Assembly: GCF_030296835.1 (NCBI RefSeq)
Contig: NZ_AP027922.1
Location: forward strand, 1,550,001 to 1,614,000
Length of the DNA: 64,000 bases
Reading direction: 5' to 3'
Source: Pseudoalteromonas sp. MM1
GTDB taxonomy: Bacteria > Pseudomonadota > Gammaproteobacteria > Enterobacterales > Alteromonadaceae
Both the position numbers and the translations under genes were made by a program. Numbering within the stretch: the stretch's first letter is position 1; the number at the start of each line of letters is the position of its first letter. Of the stretch, positions 43,192-53,186 are shown in pieces. The notes beneath the pieces are model-generated. The model was not told where the DNA came from. It worked only from the letters and a program-made list of their open reading frames with translations, and made no database searches.

Positions 43192-43617
43192 TTATTCTTT
43201 AAATTCTTGTGCGTCGGTAGACACTTCTCTTACAGCGAGAGAAAAGGTAACCGCATCTGGTGTTGGCGCTAAGCCGGGTAATTGTGTTTTAGAAAAACCA
43301 AACAGTGTTAAGGCTTGCCAAGGTGAATGGTTTCCTTTAATTACAAACCCGTCTTTGTCGTACCAGTTAAACTGATACTGCAAATATTGCGACTTTTTAT
43401 ATTGGCTGCTTAGTGTTACTACCACGTCGGTTAACTGGTTTGTTTGGCGTGTTTTAACATCGGTAATGGCAAGCTTTTTACCTAGAGCAGGATTATCAAC
43501 ATGTAACTGCTCGTTAAATGTATTTTTGCTTTGCTCAACCGAAATGCCTGAAGTGTCCGGTTGGCTTGCACATGCACCAAGCATTAATGCGGCCATTAAT
43601 GGCAAAGTATATTTCAT
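43192..43617 (-). CDS. ycfL: YcfL-family (DUF1425) lipoprotein
   Basis: The 141 residues have a lipobox LGAC (Cys15). The domain contains the QLTDVVVTLSSQYKKSQYLQYQFNWYD segment characteristic of YcfL. Function is unknown in the family, but it stays next to lpoB across Gammaproteobacteria, suggesting an envelope or peptidoglycan role. It has only 8 bp to the upstream gene and 11 bp to lpoB, so it is in the middle of an operon. Confidence 0.85.
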   Translation of the reverse strand: MKYTLPLMAALMLGACASQPDTSGISVEQSKNTFNEQLHVDNPALGKKLAITDVKTRQTNQLTDVVVTLSSQYKKSQYLQYQFNWYDKDGFVIKGNHSPWQALTLFGFSKTQLPGLAPTPDAVTFSLAVREVSTDAQEFKE

Positions 43618-43625
43618 GATGACTC

Positions 43626-44990
43626 CTAAAGTTGAACCACATGGTAGTTAAAATAGTTATTAATAGAGGTTAGGTAAATTAAGGTTAACCCTTGCTTACT
43701 AACGGTAAAATTAATAGGCGTATGGTTACCTATTAAAAGAGTATGCGATCCTGCATTTAAACTGCTTCGTGCCACGCTTATTTGATTAGGTAAAGTAAGC
43801 CAGCTACGTGTATCTGCTTGCTCAGACGCCAAGTTATAAATATTAGCAATAATATTACCTACATCGCCTGTACTGCGAGCAAGCTCTGCGCGAACTTTTT
43901 CTTTGGCTACTAAGCGTAATACTTGTCTAGATACGCGAGCCGGTATTTGTTGCTCTAATGTTTTAGCGGCGAGTGCCTCTATGTGTACCAATGGGTTTAG
44001 CTGTAAATTTTGCGAACCTACCTGTACACCAGTAAGAGGAGATATAAACGCATTATCTTTATAAACCGGCATCGCTAAACTGTAAAAACGCGCATCGCCA
44101 CCTGAGGTATAAATAGGCAAACGTAATTTAAACTCATCTTGCTTGGGCACTAAGCCTTGTTCAACCAATATAACTACTTCACCGTGTTTGGCGGATAAAG
44201 GTTGTAATGGACTAAAGCGGCGCTCAAACTCTTCTAAATCTTGGTTAAAGCCTTGCTTTTTAGCTAAACGCATAACATCTTGCTGTAAGTAGTGATTGTC
44301 AGGTTGAATCTCTAGTGCTTTTTTATAATCAATGTAAGCATCATCATATTGTTTATCACTTTGGTACAACAGCGCAGATAAATAAAACGTAAAGGCATTC
44401 TGAAAGCCATTTTTAATACCGCGCGTTACATTACTCATACTTGGGTAATGCTGTTGTGCTTGCTCTATTGTGTCGTTTATTTGTGCTTGATTATCAGCAA
44501 GTGCATCTACTTGCACTTTGTTAGCGCGGCGTATTTCAACTAAGGCACTTTCTAAATCACTGCTGTATACATAATTAAGTGCTTTGTAGCTATGTAGCAT
44601 GCTCATTTCATATGCTGGTGGTACATAAGTAATGGCAGAGTCGTTAGTAAATAAGGCATTACTTTGTTCAAGCCCTGCACTTAATTGAATTTTTGCAGCT
44701 TCTCGTTTTGTTTGTACCTGGGTATATACGTTTTCAAATTGTTGTTGTGAAACACTTTGCTCGTTAGCAAGGTCTTTTAAACGGGCTTGCTCTAATTGGT
44801 TAAGTAAATAGCTACTGTGTAATTTACTGTTATTTGCAATAAGTGATTTGGCCTGTTCAATATTGTTATTTTGAATTGCGTTTCTTACAGGCGTCATTTG
44901 GCTTGCATAGTCGTTAAATAAATCATTAAAGCCTATGGTGCTGCATCCACTTAATATAAAACAAACACTTAAAATTATACTTTGGCGCAC
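43626..44990 (-). CDS. COG3014-family lipoprotein with TPR-like region
   Basis: The 454-residue lipoprotein has lipobox LSGC (Cys16). A long helical, tetratricopeptide-like part includes QYDDAYIDYKKALEIQPDNHYLQ (about 214-237). A beta-rich C-terminal half contains a LVALAAKTLEQQIPAR-like region. It leads the COG3014-ycfL-lpoB-glycine-zipper gene set. Such proteins precede lpoB in Vibrio-like genomes, and function is not established. A possible scaffold in PBP1B/LpoB assembly is an inference from the neighbours. Confidence 0.78.
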   Translation of the reverse strand: MRQSIILSVCFILSGCSTIGFNDLFNDYASQMTPVRNAIQNNNIEQAKSLIANNSKLHSSYLLNQLEQARLKDLANEQSVSQQQFENVYTQVQTKREAAKIQLSAGLEQSNALFTNDSAITYVPPAYEMSMLHSYKALNYVYSSDLESALVEIRRANKVQVDALADNQAQINDTIEQAQQHYPSMSNVTRGIKNGFQNAFTFYLSALLYQSDKQYDDAYIDYKKALEIQPDNHYLQQDVMRLAKKQGFNQDLEEFERRFSPLQPLSAKHGEVVILVEQGLVPKQDEFKLRLPIYTSGGDARFYSLAMPVYKDNAFISPLTGVQVGSQNLQLNPLVHIEALAAKTLEQQIPARVSRQVLRLVAKEKVRAELARSTGDVGNIIANIYNLASEQADTRSWLTLPNQISVARSSLNAGSHTLLIGNHTPINFTVSKQGLTLIYLTSINNYFNYHVVQL

Positions 44991-45362
44991 TGAGCACTCC
45001 TATATAGTTAGGTTTTAAAGATTAACATACTCTGGTTTTAGATTTGTGTGAAATAGTGTAAAAAAGCGTAGCCTACTTAAGGGCATATAAAACTGTGAGG
45101 ATTGAAATCATTCTCCCTAAGGTCAGCCCTAGTTACGTGTATTGAAGGTAGGCAAATCATCATGAATAGCCTGTGAATAGCAGAGAATAGCTGCGTAATT
45201 ACAGCAATTGAGCAGTATAGAAAGTTATAAAGCATCGATTAAAAGTATAGTAAATATAATAATGCGGCTTTACAGCTAAATGGCTCAGCTGCTTAAATAC
45301 ACTGCTGGCTAAGCAAGCCAATTTAAAGCATTTCATTATAAGGTTTTAGCTAAGGAGCGATT
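44991..45362. other. 372-bp divergent intergenic region
   Basis: This region separates the COG3014/lpoB operon from the EamA transporter gene. It contains three phased GAATAGC direct repeats (listed separately) and a perfect TATAAT at 45255-45260 that may serve the EamA gene. No open frame or RNA gene was recognised. Confidence 0.6.
45164..45191. promoter_or_regulatory. Three phased GAATAGC direct repeats
   Basis: GAATAGC starts at 45164, 45175 and 45185, spaced 11 and 10 bp apart, about one helical turn. Phased direct repeats on one DNA face are typical of regulator binding sites. No adjacent regulator gene suggests which protein. Confidence 0.45.
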
Positions 45363-46226
45363 TTGAAAGCCACTTTATACACCCTAGTTGCATTAATAGC
45401 CTTTGCGGCAAACTCTTTACTTTGCCGTATGGCGCTCGCGCAAGGGTATATTGATGCGTGGAATTTTACAATAATTAGGCTACTGAGCGGAGCCGTTTGT
45501 TTAGGCTTAATTATGGCTGTATATACGTATAACCTAAAACGTAAGGGCGTGCTTAATAACGCTATTTTAAGCGACACGGGAAGTTGGCGTAGCAGCATTA
45601 GTTTATTGATATATGCACTTTGTTTTTCTATTGCTTATATAGAGCTAGATACAGGCACCGGTGCGCTCATTTTATTTTCGGCGGTGCAACTGACCATGAT
45701 TGGTTGGGGCATATATAAAAAAGAGCAGCTGAGTAAGTTGCAGTGGGGAGCTTTTTTTGTCGCGTTAGCTGGATTTGTTTATTTAATGTTGCCCTCTGCG
45801 GCAGTGCCTTCTTTGTTAGGGGCATCACTTATGGCGTTAAGTGGCGTTGCTTGGGGCGTTTACAGTATACGTGGTAAAGCGTGTGTATCGCCGCTGCGTA
45901 CCACCGCCTTTAATTTTATAAGAAGTTTAGTGGCTATTCCTGTTTTATTACTTGTAGCAATAGGATATTTAAAAACAGTGAGTATAGAAGGAGTGCTACT
46001 GGCGTGTGCTTCGGGCGCTATTGCATCAGGCATTGGCTACAGCATTTGGTATGTGGCCATGCCACTACTGAAAAGTACACAAGCGGCGGTTGTACAGTTA
46101 TGTGTGCCTGTACTTGCAGCATTTGCTGGGGTTATATTTTTATCTGAGCAGCTTACTTTTGAGTTTTTAATAGCAAGCTCACTGATTTTAGGTGCTGTTT
46201 TGGTCTTTATTTTAAATAAAAAATAA
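45363..46226 (+). CDS. EamA/DMT-family transporter
   Basis: The 287-residue product has ten hydrophobic segments in two EamA halves, a drug/metabolite-transporter fold. The second half has the usual AWGVYS and GYSIWYVAMP patterns. The start is a TTG. It is supported by a strong AAGGAG 5 bp upstream, and the next ATG would cut into the first helix. Substrate unknown. The gene is convergent with the M15 peptidase gene, 6 bp from its end. Confidence 0.85.
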   Translation: MKATLYTLVALIAFAANSLLCRMALAQGYIDAWNFTIIRLLSGAVCLGLIMAVYTYNLKRKGVLNNAILSDTGSWRSSISLLIYALCFSIAYIELDTGTGALILFSAVQLTMIGWGIYKKEQLSKLQWGAFFVALAGFVYLMLPSAAVPSLLGASLMALSGVAWGVYSIRGKACVSPLRTTAFNFIRSLVAIPVLLLVAIGYLKTVSIEGVLLACASGAIASGIGYSIWYVAMPLLKSTQAAVVQLCVPVLAAFAGVIFLSEQLTFEFLIASSLILGAVLVFILNKK

Positions 46227-46232
46227 GCCCTA

Positions 46233-46919
46233 TTATGGCGGGCTTACATTTGTTATGAAGCGTTTATAGAGCGTGGGCAAATTATTTAAAATAGCTGACT
46301 TACCCTCTAAATCGCTGTTGCTTATACATTCGTAAAGCATCGCTTCGCTCAATGTATTTACTAACTTTTGAGATTGCTTAATATGGCTAATGTGCCAAAG
46401 CTCAGGTGCTACACCGCCTAAATCCTGTTTGTAGGGGCGATAAAAACCATATTTTGCTAAGTTATTATCAAGCCACTGGCTAAGTGGCGCAAATGGCCCT
46501 CCTTGTTGATATTCATCAGGGGTCAGTTGCAGTTTATAATCATCGCTAATTGCGGCGCTATCATACACATCAAGGTCAGTGCCTAAATGATGCCGACTAG
46601 CACCTGGCAAGGCAGAATAGAGCATAATAGCCGTGCATTTTTCCAGCTCATTTAGCTGGCTTAAATCAATTTCCTGCTGCTGTTTATTAAAAACAGGGCG
46701 TAGGCCTAAAAACTTATTATTCCAAATCATAGCTTGGCGATCAAAATCGCGAAAACTAGAGGCAATAGTTAGCTCAAACCCAGCTTTTTTAGCGCCATTT
46801 TGCAATGCTAAAAAGTCATCAATAATATCAGTATGTAACCGATGCGATTGAATCGTGGTGAGATGTGTATCACTTTGCCCAGTGATACACATTGCTAGTG
46901 TATTAGTAACGAGTGCCAT
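46233..46919 (-). CDS. M15-family (VanY/DdcY-like) D-Ala-D-Ala carboxypeptidase-like protein
   Basis: The 228 residues contain the M15B zinc motif S-R-H-H-L-G-T-D-L-D (108-117, probable ligands His110 and Asp117) and PELWHISH with the third ligand near residue 179. ASSFRDFDRQ is also typical. Such enzymes trim peptidoglycan peptides. No convincing signal peptide or lipobox is present, which is odd for an envelope enzyme. Its start overlaps the dapE stop by one base, so it is translationally coupled to lysine/diaminopimelate synthesis. Confidence 0.82.
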   Translation of the reverse strand: MALVTNTLAMCITGQSDTHLTTIQSHRLHTDIIDDFLALQNGAKKAGFELTIASSFRDFDRQAMIWNNKFLGLRPVFNKQQQEIDLSQLNELEKCTAIMLYSALPGASRHHLGTDLDVYDSAAISDDYKLQLTPDEYQQGGPFAPLSQWLDNNLAKYGFYRPYKQDLGGVAPELWHISHIKQSQKLVNTLSEAMLYECISNSDLEGKSAILNNLPTLYKRFITNVSPP

Positions 46920-48049
46920 TAGGTTAACAATTGCTCTAAAATTTGCTCGTAAATATCAGCCAAAGCTATTAAATCATCGGTGCTTACACATTCATCAACT
47001 TTATGTATAGTGGCGTTGCGCGGGCCTAGTTCAATCACTTTTGCGCCTGTTTGCGCTATAAAGCGCCCATCTGACGTACCTCCGGTCGTTTCGAGGTTAG
47101 TGGTTAACCCCGTGACAGATTTAATCGCATTTACGGTGGCATCAACTAACGGGCCGTGCTCGGTTATAAACGGCAAGCCATTTACTATCCAGCTTAATTC
47201 GTAGTTTAAGTCATGCGTTTTTAAAATAGCATTAACACGCTCTTGCAGCTGTTGATGAGTTACTTCGGTACTAAATCTAAAATTAAATTGCACCTCAAGC
47301 TCGCCTGGTATGACATTACCGGCACCTGTACCACCGTTTATATTTGATACCTGAAAGCTGGTTGCAGGAAAAAATTCATTGCCGTTGTCCCACACTGTTT
47401 GGCTAAGTTCAGTGATGGCGGGTGCAGCCAAATGAATTGGGTTTTGTGCTAAATGCGGGTAGGCTACATGGCCTTGAACACCTTTGACTTTTAAAAAGCC
47501 AGTAAGTGATCCACGGCGCCCATTTTTTACTACATCGCCAAGTATATCTCGCGATGAAGGCTCACCTACTAAGCACATGTCAATTTTTTCACCGCGTGCT
47601 TCAAGTGTGTCTATTACTTTGGTTGTACCGTTGATAAATGGGCCTTCTTCATCGGAGGTAATTAAAAATGAAATAGAGCCTTTATGATCAGGGTTTTTAG
47701 CAACAAAGCGCTCAGTAGCAACAAGCATTGCGGCAAGAGAGCCCTTCATATCAGCTGCGCCTCGGCCATGTAGTAAACCATCTTCAATTAAGCCTGAAAA
47801 TGGCGGATGTTGCCAGTTTTGTGCAGGGCCTGTGGGGACCACATCGGTATGGCCTGCAAAACAAAAGTGCGGCGACTCGTTACCTTTTCGGGCCCATGTG
47901 TTGAGCGTATCGGTAAAAAATAACGACTCAATATTAAAGCCTAGGGCTTCTAAACGTTCGTTCATCATTTGTTGGCAACCCGCATCTTCAGGGGTAACCG
48001 ACTCGCGCTGAATAAGCGCTTGTGCAAGTGCAATTACGTCATTTCTCAT
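46919..48049 (-). CDS. dapE: Succinyl-diaminopimelate desuccinylase DapE
   Basis: DapE removes succinate from N-succinyl-LL-DAP in lysine and peptidoglycan-precursor synthesis. The 376-residue, two-zinc enzyme shows [10 protein letters not shown] and GRGAADMKG with metal ligands, the SDEEGP catalytic Glu pair, and GGTSDGRF near the end. It overlaps the genes on both sides by a base, forming yffB-dapE-M15. Confidence 0.95.
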   Translation of the reverse strand: MRNDVIALAQALIQRESVTPEDAGCQQMMNERLEALGFNIESLFFTDTLNTWARKGNESPHFCFAGHTDVVPTGPAQNWQHPPFSGLIEDGLLHGRGAADMKGSLAAMLVATERFVAKNPDHKGSISFLITSDEEGPFINGTTKVIDTLEARGEKIDMCLVGEPSSRDILGDVVKNGRRGSLTGFLKVKGVQGHVAYPHLAQNPIHLAAPAITELSQTVWDNGNEFFPATSFQVSNINGGTGAGNVIPGELEVQFNFRFSTEVTHQQLQERVNAILKTHDLNYELSWIVNGLPFITEHGPLVDATVNAIKSVTGLTTNLETTGGTSDGRFIAQTGAKVIELGPRNATIHKVDECVSTDDLIALADIYEQILEQLLT

Positions 48050-48393
48050 TATTTAAATATCTCATCGTATTGCGCAGCTTTAAAGCCCAAGTGGTAGCTG
48101 TTGTCATTAACAAGCACAGGGCGCTTGATCATAGCTGGTTGCTCTACAAGTAATGTAATAGCAGTGTCTTTGTTTAGGCTTTGCTTTTGTTCGTCAGAGA
48201 GTGCGCGATAGGTTGTGCCACGCTTATTAACCAATTGCTCCCAATCAATATGCTCAGCAAATTCGCTTACAAGTTGTTCGTTTACACCGTCTTTTCGGTA
48301 ATCGTGAAAGGTAAAGTCTATGTTGTTATCGGCGAGGTATTTTTTGGCTTTTTTAATGGTGTCGCAATTACTAATGCCGTAAAGAGTGATCAT
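48049..48393 (-). CDS. yffB: ArsC/Spx-family protein YffB
   Basis: The 114-residue thioredoxin-fold protein belongs to the ArsC-like YffB group, with Cys10 in [12 protein letters not shown]. The conserved Arg is in IKRPVLV. Its reductase role in enterics is not settled. The pairing with dapE is conserved from E. coli, which supports the identification more than any activity. Confidence 0.88.
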   Translation of the reverse strand: MITLYGISNCDTIKKAKKYLADNNIDFTFHDYRKDGVNEQLVSEFAEHIDWEQLVNKRGTTYRALSDEQKQSLNKDTAITLLVEQPAMIKRPVLVNDNSYHLGFKAAQYDEIFK

Positions 48394-48397
48394 AGGT

Positions 48398-48895
48398 TTA
48401 ATTCTTCTTAATAATAGTTAAAAGGGGGTCTACACCCGCATTTACTTGCGTGTGTGAATAATGAAATGTGCCTAAATTATGGCCATTCAAAAGCACCAAG
48501 CTGGCCAGTAAGGGCGATTTAAGTTCGCGTAAATCAAAATAAGCTAAGCGCTGGCCTTTGCTTATTTTGCTGCCATTGAGCTGTGCAATATGTGTGTGTG
48601 TAATAGGCTGCTGCGCCGGTAGTGACAAGTTAATAAGAACCTTTAACCCGTTATTTGCTTGAAGAATAAATTCACATCCTGCATTTTTAACCTGCACTAA
48701 AGTGCCATCAAAGGGCGCTAAAATTTTATGATTACTTAATGCAACCAACACGGTTGGTCCGAGGGTAGAAAATTTAAAAAAGGGCTCAGGGTGCTGGTTT
48801 AATTCAATAACTTTGCCGCTAAAGGGGCTAGTAATTTTTAATGCGCTGGTGGGTAGCTTATTTTGCGCTAAAAACTCGATAGAGGCCGCTCTCAT
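48398..48895 (-). CDS. EIIA-Glc-like protein lacking the phosphorylatable histidines
   Basis: The 165 residues follow the fold of the PTS glucose-specific EIIA (Crr). The order P-F-S-G-K-V, G-P-T-V-L-V, I-L-A-P-F-D-G-T, G-Q-R-L-A-Y-F-D-L and the final I-I-K-K matches along the domain. By my alignment the two active-site histidines of Crr are replaced: His75 by Cys, and His90 by Asn in VLINLSL. It therefore probably cannot carry phosphate in a PTS and may be a regulator or binding protein. It starts at the ACT-domain gene stop and is probably co-transcribed with it. Confidence 0.72.
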   Translation of the reverse strand: MRAASIEFLAQNKLPTSALKITSPFSGKVIELNQHPEPFFKFSTLGPTVLVALSNHKILAPFDGTLVQVKNAGCEFILQANNGLKVLINLSLPAQQPITHTHIAQLNGSKISKGQRLAYFDLRELKSPLLASLVLLNGHNLGTFHYSHTQVNAGVDPLLTIIKKN

Positions 48896-49284
48896 TATTG
48901 ATCTACTACTAAATTGTAGCCATCGTTTTTAAGTGCAGTGATGGCTTGTTGCGCGGTGTGTTTTTTTACCAAAATATAATCTGTGTCGTAGGTTGAAATA
49001 GAAAAAATAGAAATATTAGCCTTTGCAAGTACGCCAGATATATTGGCCATAATCCCCGTTAAAGAAAACCCCAACGGACCTACGACTTCAAGTGCTTGCC
49101 AATCAGGCTCAGTATCTAAACAGTTAATAGTAAAATCACTAGGGCAAACAATAGAAAGCTCATCGTGAGTTTTAGAAATAAAAAATAGGGGTAACTTTAA
49201 TAGCGCTACAGGAATGTCTGCATCCACTTCTAAACTATGAATTGACAACAGCGTGCTGTGTAATTGTAATGTTTGTTTTGACAT
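48895..49284 (-). CDS. ACT-domain (ACT_7/CASTOR-like) protein
   Basis: The 129 residues contain two ACT-like halves. The second has VVGPLGFSLTGIMANISGVLAKANISIFSISTYDTDYILVKK, the usual ACT beta-alpha-beta pattern seen in PF13840-type proteins. Members bind amino acids, but the ligand here is unknown. It overlaps the EIIA-like gene by one base, which suggests that the pair share a regulatory role. Confidence 0.78.
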   Translation of the reverse strand: MSKQTLQLHSTLLSIHSLEVDADIPVALLKLPLFFISKTHDELSIVCPSDFTINCLDTEPDWQALEVVGPLGFSLTGIMANISGVLAKANISIFSISTYDTDYILVKKHTAQQAITALKNDGYNLVVDQ

Positions 49285-49402
49285 TAATAACCTGCAAACA
49301 GCGTATATAGTCAGTTAATAGTATAGATTATTGGCTTTAAATTAAAGGTGCAACAGACACTAAAATAAGAGTTGGTTAGCTTTTGTGATAGAGATTTAAA
49401 AC

Positions 49403-49425
49403 TTACCCACAATTTCTGTGGATAA
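49403..49425. promoter_or_regulatory. Inverted pair of DnaA-box-like 9-mers
   Basis: TTACCCACA (49403-49411, one mismatch to TTATCCACA) and TGTGGATAA (49417-49425, the exact reverse complement of TTATCCACA) face each other 5 bp apart. The pair lies in the 225-bp gap between pta and the ACT gene. Whether DnaA binds is untested. Confidence 0.4.
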
Positions 49426-49447
49426 GTGTGGGAATTGGTAGGTATAA

Positions 49448-49491
49448 ATAGCCTAACCAACTAATTAATAAGTAAATATTAGTTAGGCTAT
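49448..49491 (-). terminator. Inverted repeat downstream of pta, candidate terminator
   Basis: ATAGCCTAAC and GTTAGGCTAT are perfect 10-bp inverted copies 24 bases apart, and the loop can pair internally. It lies 19 bp after the pta stop. The T tract on the reverse strand is weak. Confidence 0.45.
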
Positions 49492-49509
49492 AAAAAGCAC
49501 TAGTTTAAT

Positions 49510-51669
49510 TTACGCTTTTTCGAGCGCTTCAACTTGAGCTGCTTGAATAGCAGTAAGTGCGATGGTATACACTATGTCATCGACTAATGCGCCACGGCTT
49601 AAATCGTTAACAGGCTTTCGCATACCTTGTAGCATGGGCCCTATGCTGATTAAATCGGCACTACGCTGTACGGCTTTGTAGGTTGTGTTACCGGTATTTA
49701 GATCAGGAAAAATAAATACCGTAGCCTTACCTGCGACTGGACTATTTGGTGCTTTTTTAAGAGCAACATTTTCCATAATCGCAGCGTCGTATTGCAATGG
49801 CCCATCAATAATTAAATCTGGACGTTTTTGTTGAGCAATTTGCGTGGCTTCACGTACTTTTTCTACATCAGCGCCAGAGCCTGAAGTACCTGTACTGTAG
49901 CTGATCATGGCAACACGTGGCTCTATGCCAAACGCGGCTGCAGAGTCGGCTGACTGAATAGCGATATCTGCTAACTGTTCTGCATTAGGGTCGGGGTTAA
50001 TTGCACAGTCGCCGTATACCAGTACTTGGTCAGGCAGCAGCATAAAAAACACAGACGATACAAGTGATGACCCTGGAGCGGTTTTAATTAGCTGTAGCGG
50101 TGGGCGAATTGTATTAGCTGTTGTGTTTACAGCGCCAGATACTAAGCCATCAACTTTACCTTGCTCAAGCATCATAGTGCCAAGGACAACATTATCTTGT
50201 AATTGCTCTTGTGCAACAACTTCTGTTAAGCCTTTACTTTTACGAATTTCGACCATAGGTGCAACATAGTCGTTAATTATCGATTTTGGCTCAACAATAC
50301 TTACGTGCTCGTTAAGTTCAATACCTTGTTGCTCGGCAATACGCATAATCTCATCACGGTCGCCAAGTAATACTGTTTTTGCAATACCACGTTGTCCACA
50401 AATAGCCGCGGCTTTAATAGTACGCGGCTCATTTCCTTCAGGAAGTACCACTGTTTTAGCCGCCTTACGGGCTTTATCAGTAAGTAAATAACGAAACGCA
50501 GGAGGAGAAAGCTTACGTGTTTTGCCAACATTTTTTGCAAGCGTGTCGAGCCAATCAGAATCGATATACTCTGCGTTGTGATCTTTTACTTTCTCAATAC
50601 GTTGGTCATCATCGCTTGGGACTTCCATATTAAAATTATGTAGCAGTAATGAGGTACGCCAGGTATCGGCCTCTGTGGCTAATATAGGCAAGCCTGTTTG
50701 CATTGCTTGTTCACATAGCGCCATTATACGCGGCTCTGGCTCAAAACCACCGGTAAGTAAAATGGCGCCAATTTTAGTGCCGTTCATCGCAGATAAACAC
50801 GCAGCGACCAAAATATCTGAACGATCGCCTGGGGTGACTAATAACGCACCTGGAGTAAAGTGGTTCAAAATGTTTGATACGGTACGCGCACAAAACGTAA
50901 TACGGCGTAAGCGACGGTGTAGCATGTCGCCTTCGTTTATAATGGTGGCTTTTAAATACGCGCTTAAATCTTTAACGCGCGGCGCAACTAAATCAAAGTC
51001 CCATGGGATAGCGCCTAACAGCATAAATGGATTTTTTCTAAAAATAGGTAAAGACGCTAAACGATTTAATTCGTTATCGAGCTCTTCAGGCTTGTAAGAA
51101 TCCACCAAATCTGCGCGAGCACGGCCTTCTTCATCAAGGGGAGCATTTACTTTGTTAAAAATACAGCCTAAAACGCGCGGGTGATCAATTCCACCATAAT
51201 ACCCAGCAGCAATTTCTAAACGGTCTTCAATTTGTGTAATAGTGTAATTACCAGGGGTTAATACAAATACAATATCGGCACCGAGTGTTTGGGCTATTTC
51301 GCGGTTTACACGACCTGCATAAGGTTGGCGGCGCGTAGGCACCATACCTTCAATAATAGCAACTTCATCATCGTTAATTTTACTTTCAAAACGCTCGACT
51401 ATTTCTTCAAGTAAATCATCGCCTTTACCATCACCAATCATTTGTTCTGCATAGTTTAATGCAAAAGGAATAGGAGGCGTAATTGATGAGCCTTGCATAA
51501 TAATTTGAGTCGACTTTTCAGGCCCTGTTTCACCCGTACGTGGCTGGGCAATTGGCTTGAAAAAGTTTACTTTCACGGTTTTTTGCTCAAGCGCACGTAC
51601 TAACCCGACAGAAACAGATGTTAAACCAACACCAGTAGAAACCGGGATTAACATAATACGACGTGCCAT
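49510..51669 (-). CDS. pta: Phosphate acetyltransferase Pta
   Basis: Pta interconverts acetyl-CoA and acetyl phosphate, the overflow and acetate-uptake route. The 719 residues are the long, three-domain form. An N-terminal P-loop-like CobB/BioD domain ([15 protein letters not shown] near residue 5) is followed by a DRTGG regulatory domain (about 235-345) and the catalytic PTA_PTB domain (about 390-715). It ends the ackA-pta unit, 2 bp after ackA. Confidence 0.95.
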   Translation of the reverse strand: MARRIMLIPVSTGVGLTSVSVGLVRALEQKTVKVNFFKPIAQPRTGETGPEKSTQIIMQGSSITPPIPFALNYAEQMIGDGKGDDLLEEIVERFESKINDDEVAIIEGMVPTRRQPYAGRVNREIAQTLGADIVFVLTPGNYTITQIEDRLEIAAGYYGGIDHPRVLGCIFNKVNAPLDEEGRARADLVDSYKPEELDNELNRLASLPIFRKNPFMLLGAIPWDFDLVAPRVKDLSAYLKATIINEGDMLHRRLRRITFCARTVSNILNHFTPGALLVTPGDRSDILVAACLSAMNGTKIGAILLTGGFEPEPRIMALCEQAMQTGLPILATEADTWRTSLLLHNFNMEVPSDDDQRIEKVKDHNAEYIDSDWLDTLAKNVGKTRKLSPPAFRYLLTDKARKAAKTVVLPEGNEPRTIKAAAICGQRGIAKTVLLGDRDEIMRIAEQQGIELNEHVSIVEPKSIINDYVAPMVEIRKSKGLTEVVAQEQLQDNVVLGTMMLEQGKVDGLVSGAVNTTANTIRPPLQLIKTAPGSSLVSSVFFMLLPDQVLVYGDCAINPDPNAEQLADIAIQSADSAAAFGIEPRVAMISYSTGTSGSGADVEKVREATQIAQQKRPDLIIDGPLQYDAAIMENVALKKAPNSPVAGKATVFIFPDLNTGNTTYKAVQRSADLISIGPMLQGMRKPVNDLSRGALVDDIVYTIALTAIQAAQVEALEKA

Positions 51670-51671
51670 AA

Positions 51672-52901
51672 TTAAAGCTCCTTGACAATGTTAGCAGCAT
51701 CAAGGGCGATTACCCATTCTTCATTAGTTGGCATGACAACCGCTTTAGTTGCAGCGCTAGCCGAGCTAATAACGCCTTCATTACCAAATCGCGCATCTAG
51801 ATTAGCTTGTTTATCGCAATCTAAGCCTAAAAACGCCAGTTGTGTAATTACTTTTTCACGGATAATGTCTGAGTTTTCCCCTATACCGCCGGTAAAAATA
51901 AGTGCATCTAATTGCTGTAATGGCACCATGTAGGCGGCAATCTGTTTCGCAAGGCGGTAGCAAAAAATATCAAGCGCAAGGGCGGCTTGTTCATGGCCTG
52001 CTAAAGCGGCTTCTTCAATGGTTCTACAGTCGTTAGACAGTTCACTAATACCTAATAATCCGCTTTCTTTATTAAGTAAGTTGTCGATTTGTTTTGCATC
52101 GTAACTAAGTTGTGTCGTTAAAAAGTTAAACAAACCAGGGTCGATATCACCACTGCGGGTGCCCATTACTAACCCAGCAAGAGGAGTTAAACCCATGCTA
52201 GTATCTACACTTTTACCGCCTTTAATTGCACATACAGAGCAACCATTACCTAAATGCGCACTAATAAAATTACTTTGCTCAACAGGCTTATTAATTAATT
52301 TAGCGGTTTGCCCAGCTACATAATAGTGGCTTGTGCCATGCATACCGTAACGGCGAACACCATGCTCTGTGTATAGCTTGTAAGGAAGTGCATATAAGTA
52401 GGCTACTTTATCCATGGTTTGATGAAATGCCGTGTCAAACACAGCAACCTGTGGTAAACCAGCAAACGAAGCCTGCGCTGATGAAATACCGAGTAAGTTT
52501 GCATGACCATGTAAAGGGGCAAGGCTTGAAGCATCTGAAATACCCGCAATGACTTTTTCATCCACTAATGCAGATTGAGTAAAGTGCTCACCACCGTGTA
52601 CAACACGATGGCCTACGGCAATTAAATGCTCATCTAAGTGGTGATCTTTAATTAGATTCACAAGCGTATTAATTGCTTCACCATGCGCTTGATTAGCAGC
52701 TAAGGTAATAACGGTTTTATCACCTTGGTATTTATATTTAATAGATGGATTTTCTGAACCTAGGCGTTCAGCTAAGCCCGAAATAATTTCATGCCCGTTA
52801 TCAGCATCAATAATGGCAAATTTTAAACTCGAACTACCACAGTTTAATACTAAAACGTGTTGTGATTTAGAGGGCGTAGTTGGCATAGATACAGTTTCCA
52901 T
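51672..52901 (-). CDS. ackA: Acetate kinase AckA
   Basis: AckA interconverts acetyl phosphate and acetate with ADP/ATP. From the ATG at 52901 there are 409 residues. A second ATG at 52886 would give 404, and the true start is undecided between them. The frame continues 15 codons further up, but that part is unlike the family. The signatures are [20 protein letters not shown] and [15 protein letters not shown]. It forms a unit with pta and diverges from yfbV, as in enterics. Confidence 0.95.
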   Translation of the reverse strand: METVSMPTTPSKSQHVLVLNCGSSSLKFAIIDADNGHEIISGLAERLGSENPSIKYKYQGDKTVITLAANQAHGEAINTLVNLIKDHHLDEHLIAVGHRVVHGGEHFTQSALVDEKVIAGISDASSLAPLHGHANLLGISSAQASFAGLPQVAVFDTAFHQTMDKVAYLYALPYKLYTEHGVRRYGMHGTSHYYVAGQTAKLINKPVEQSNFISAHLGNGCSVCAIKGGKSVDTSMGLTPLAGLVMGTRSGDIDPGLFNFLTTQLSYDAKQIDNLLNKESGLLGISELSNDCRTIEEAALAGHEQAALALDIFCYRLAKQIAAYMVPLQQLDALIFTGGIGENSDIIREKVITQLAFLGLDCDKQANLDARFGNEGVISSASAATKAVVMPTNEEWVIALDAANIVKEL

Positions 52902-53186
52902 AAACAATAAATTTAGTAAGTGTACGTTAAGACATGAGCAATACACTTAAGGTGCAAATTAAAGGTAAACTTAGCCACCATATAGATGATAAAAAAGCGA
53001 CTAAAGTCTAATTTTTAAAGTAACTATTTTAACCCAGTTAATATATTTAGTTTAGTGTTTAGTTGCTTATATATACAAAAACAATAACTTTTATTGCTAA
53101 AGTGCGAAGCTAATTATTTGTGTTACACTTACAGGCAGTGGCAAGCAGGCGCTACGGGTTTAAAAGTTTAGATGTGAGGAGTCATG

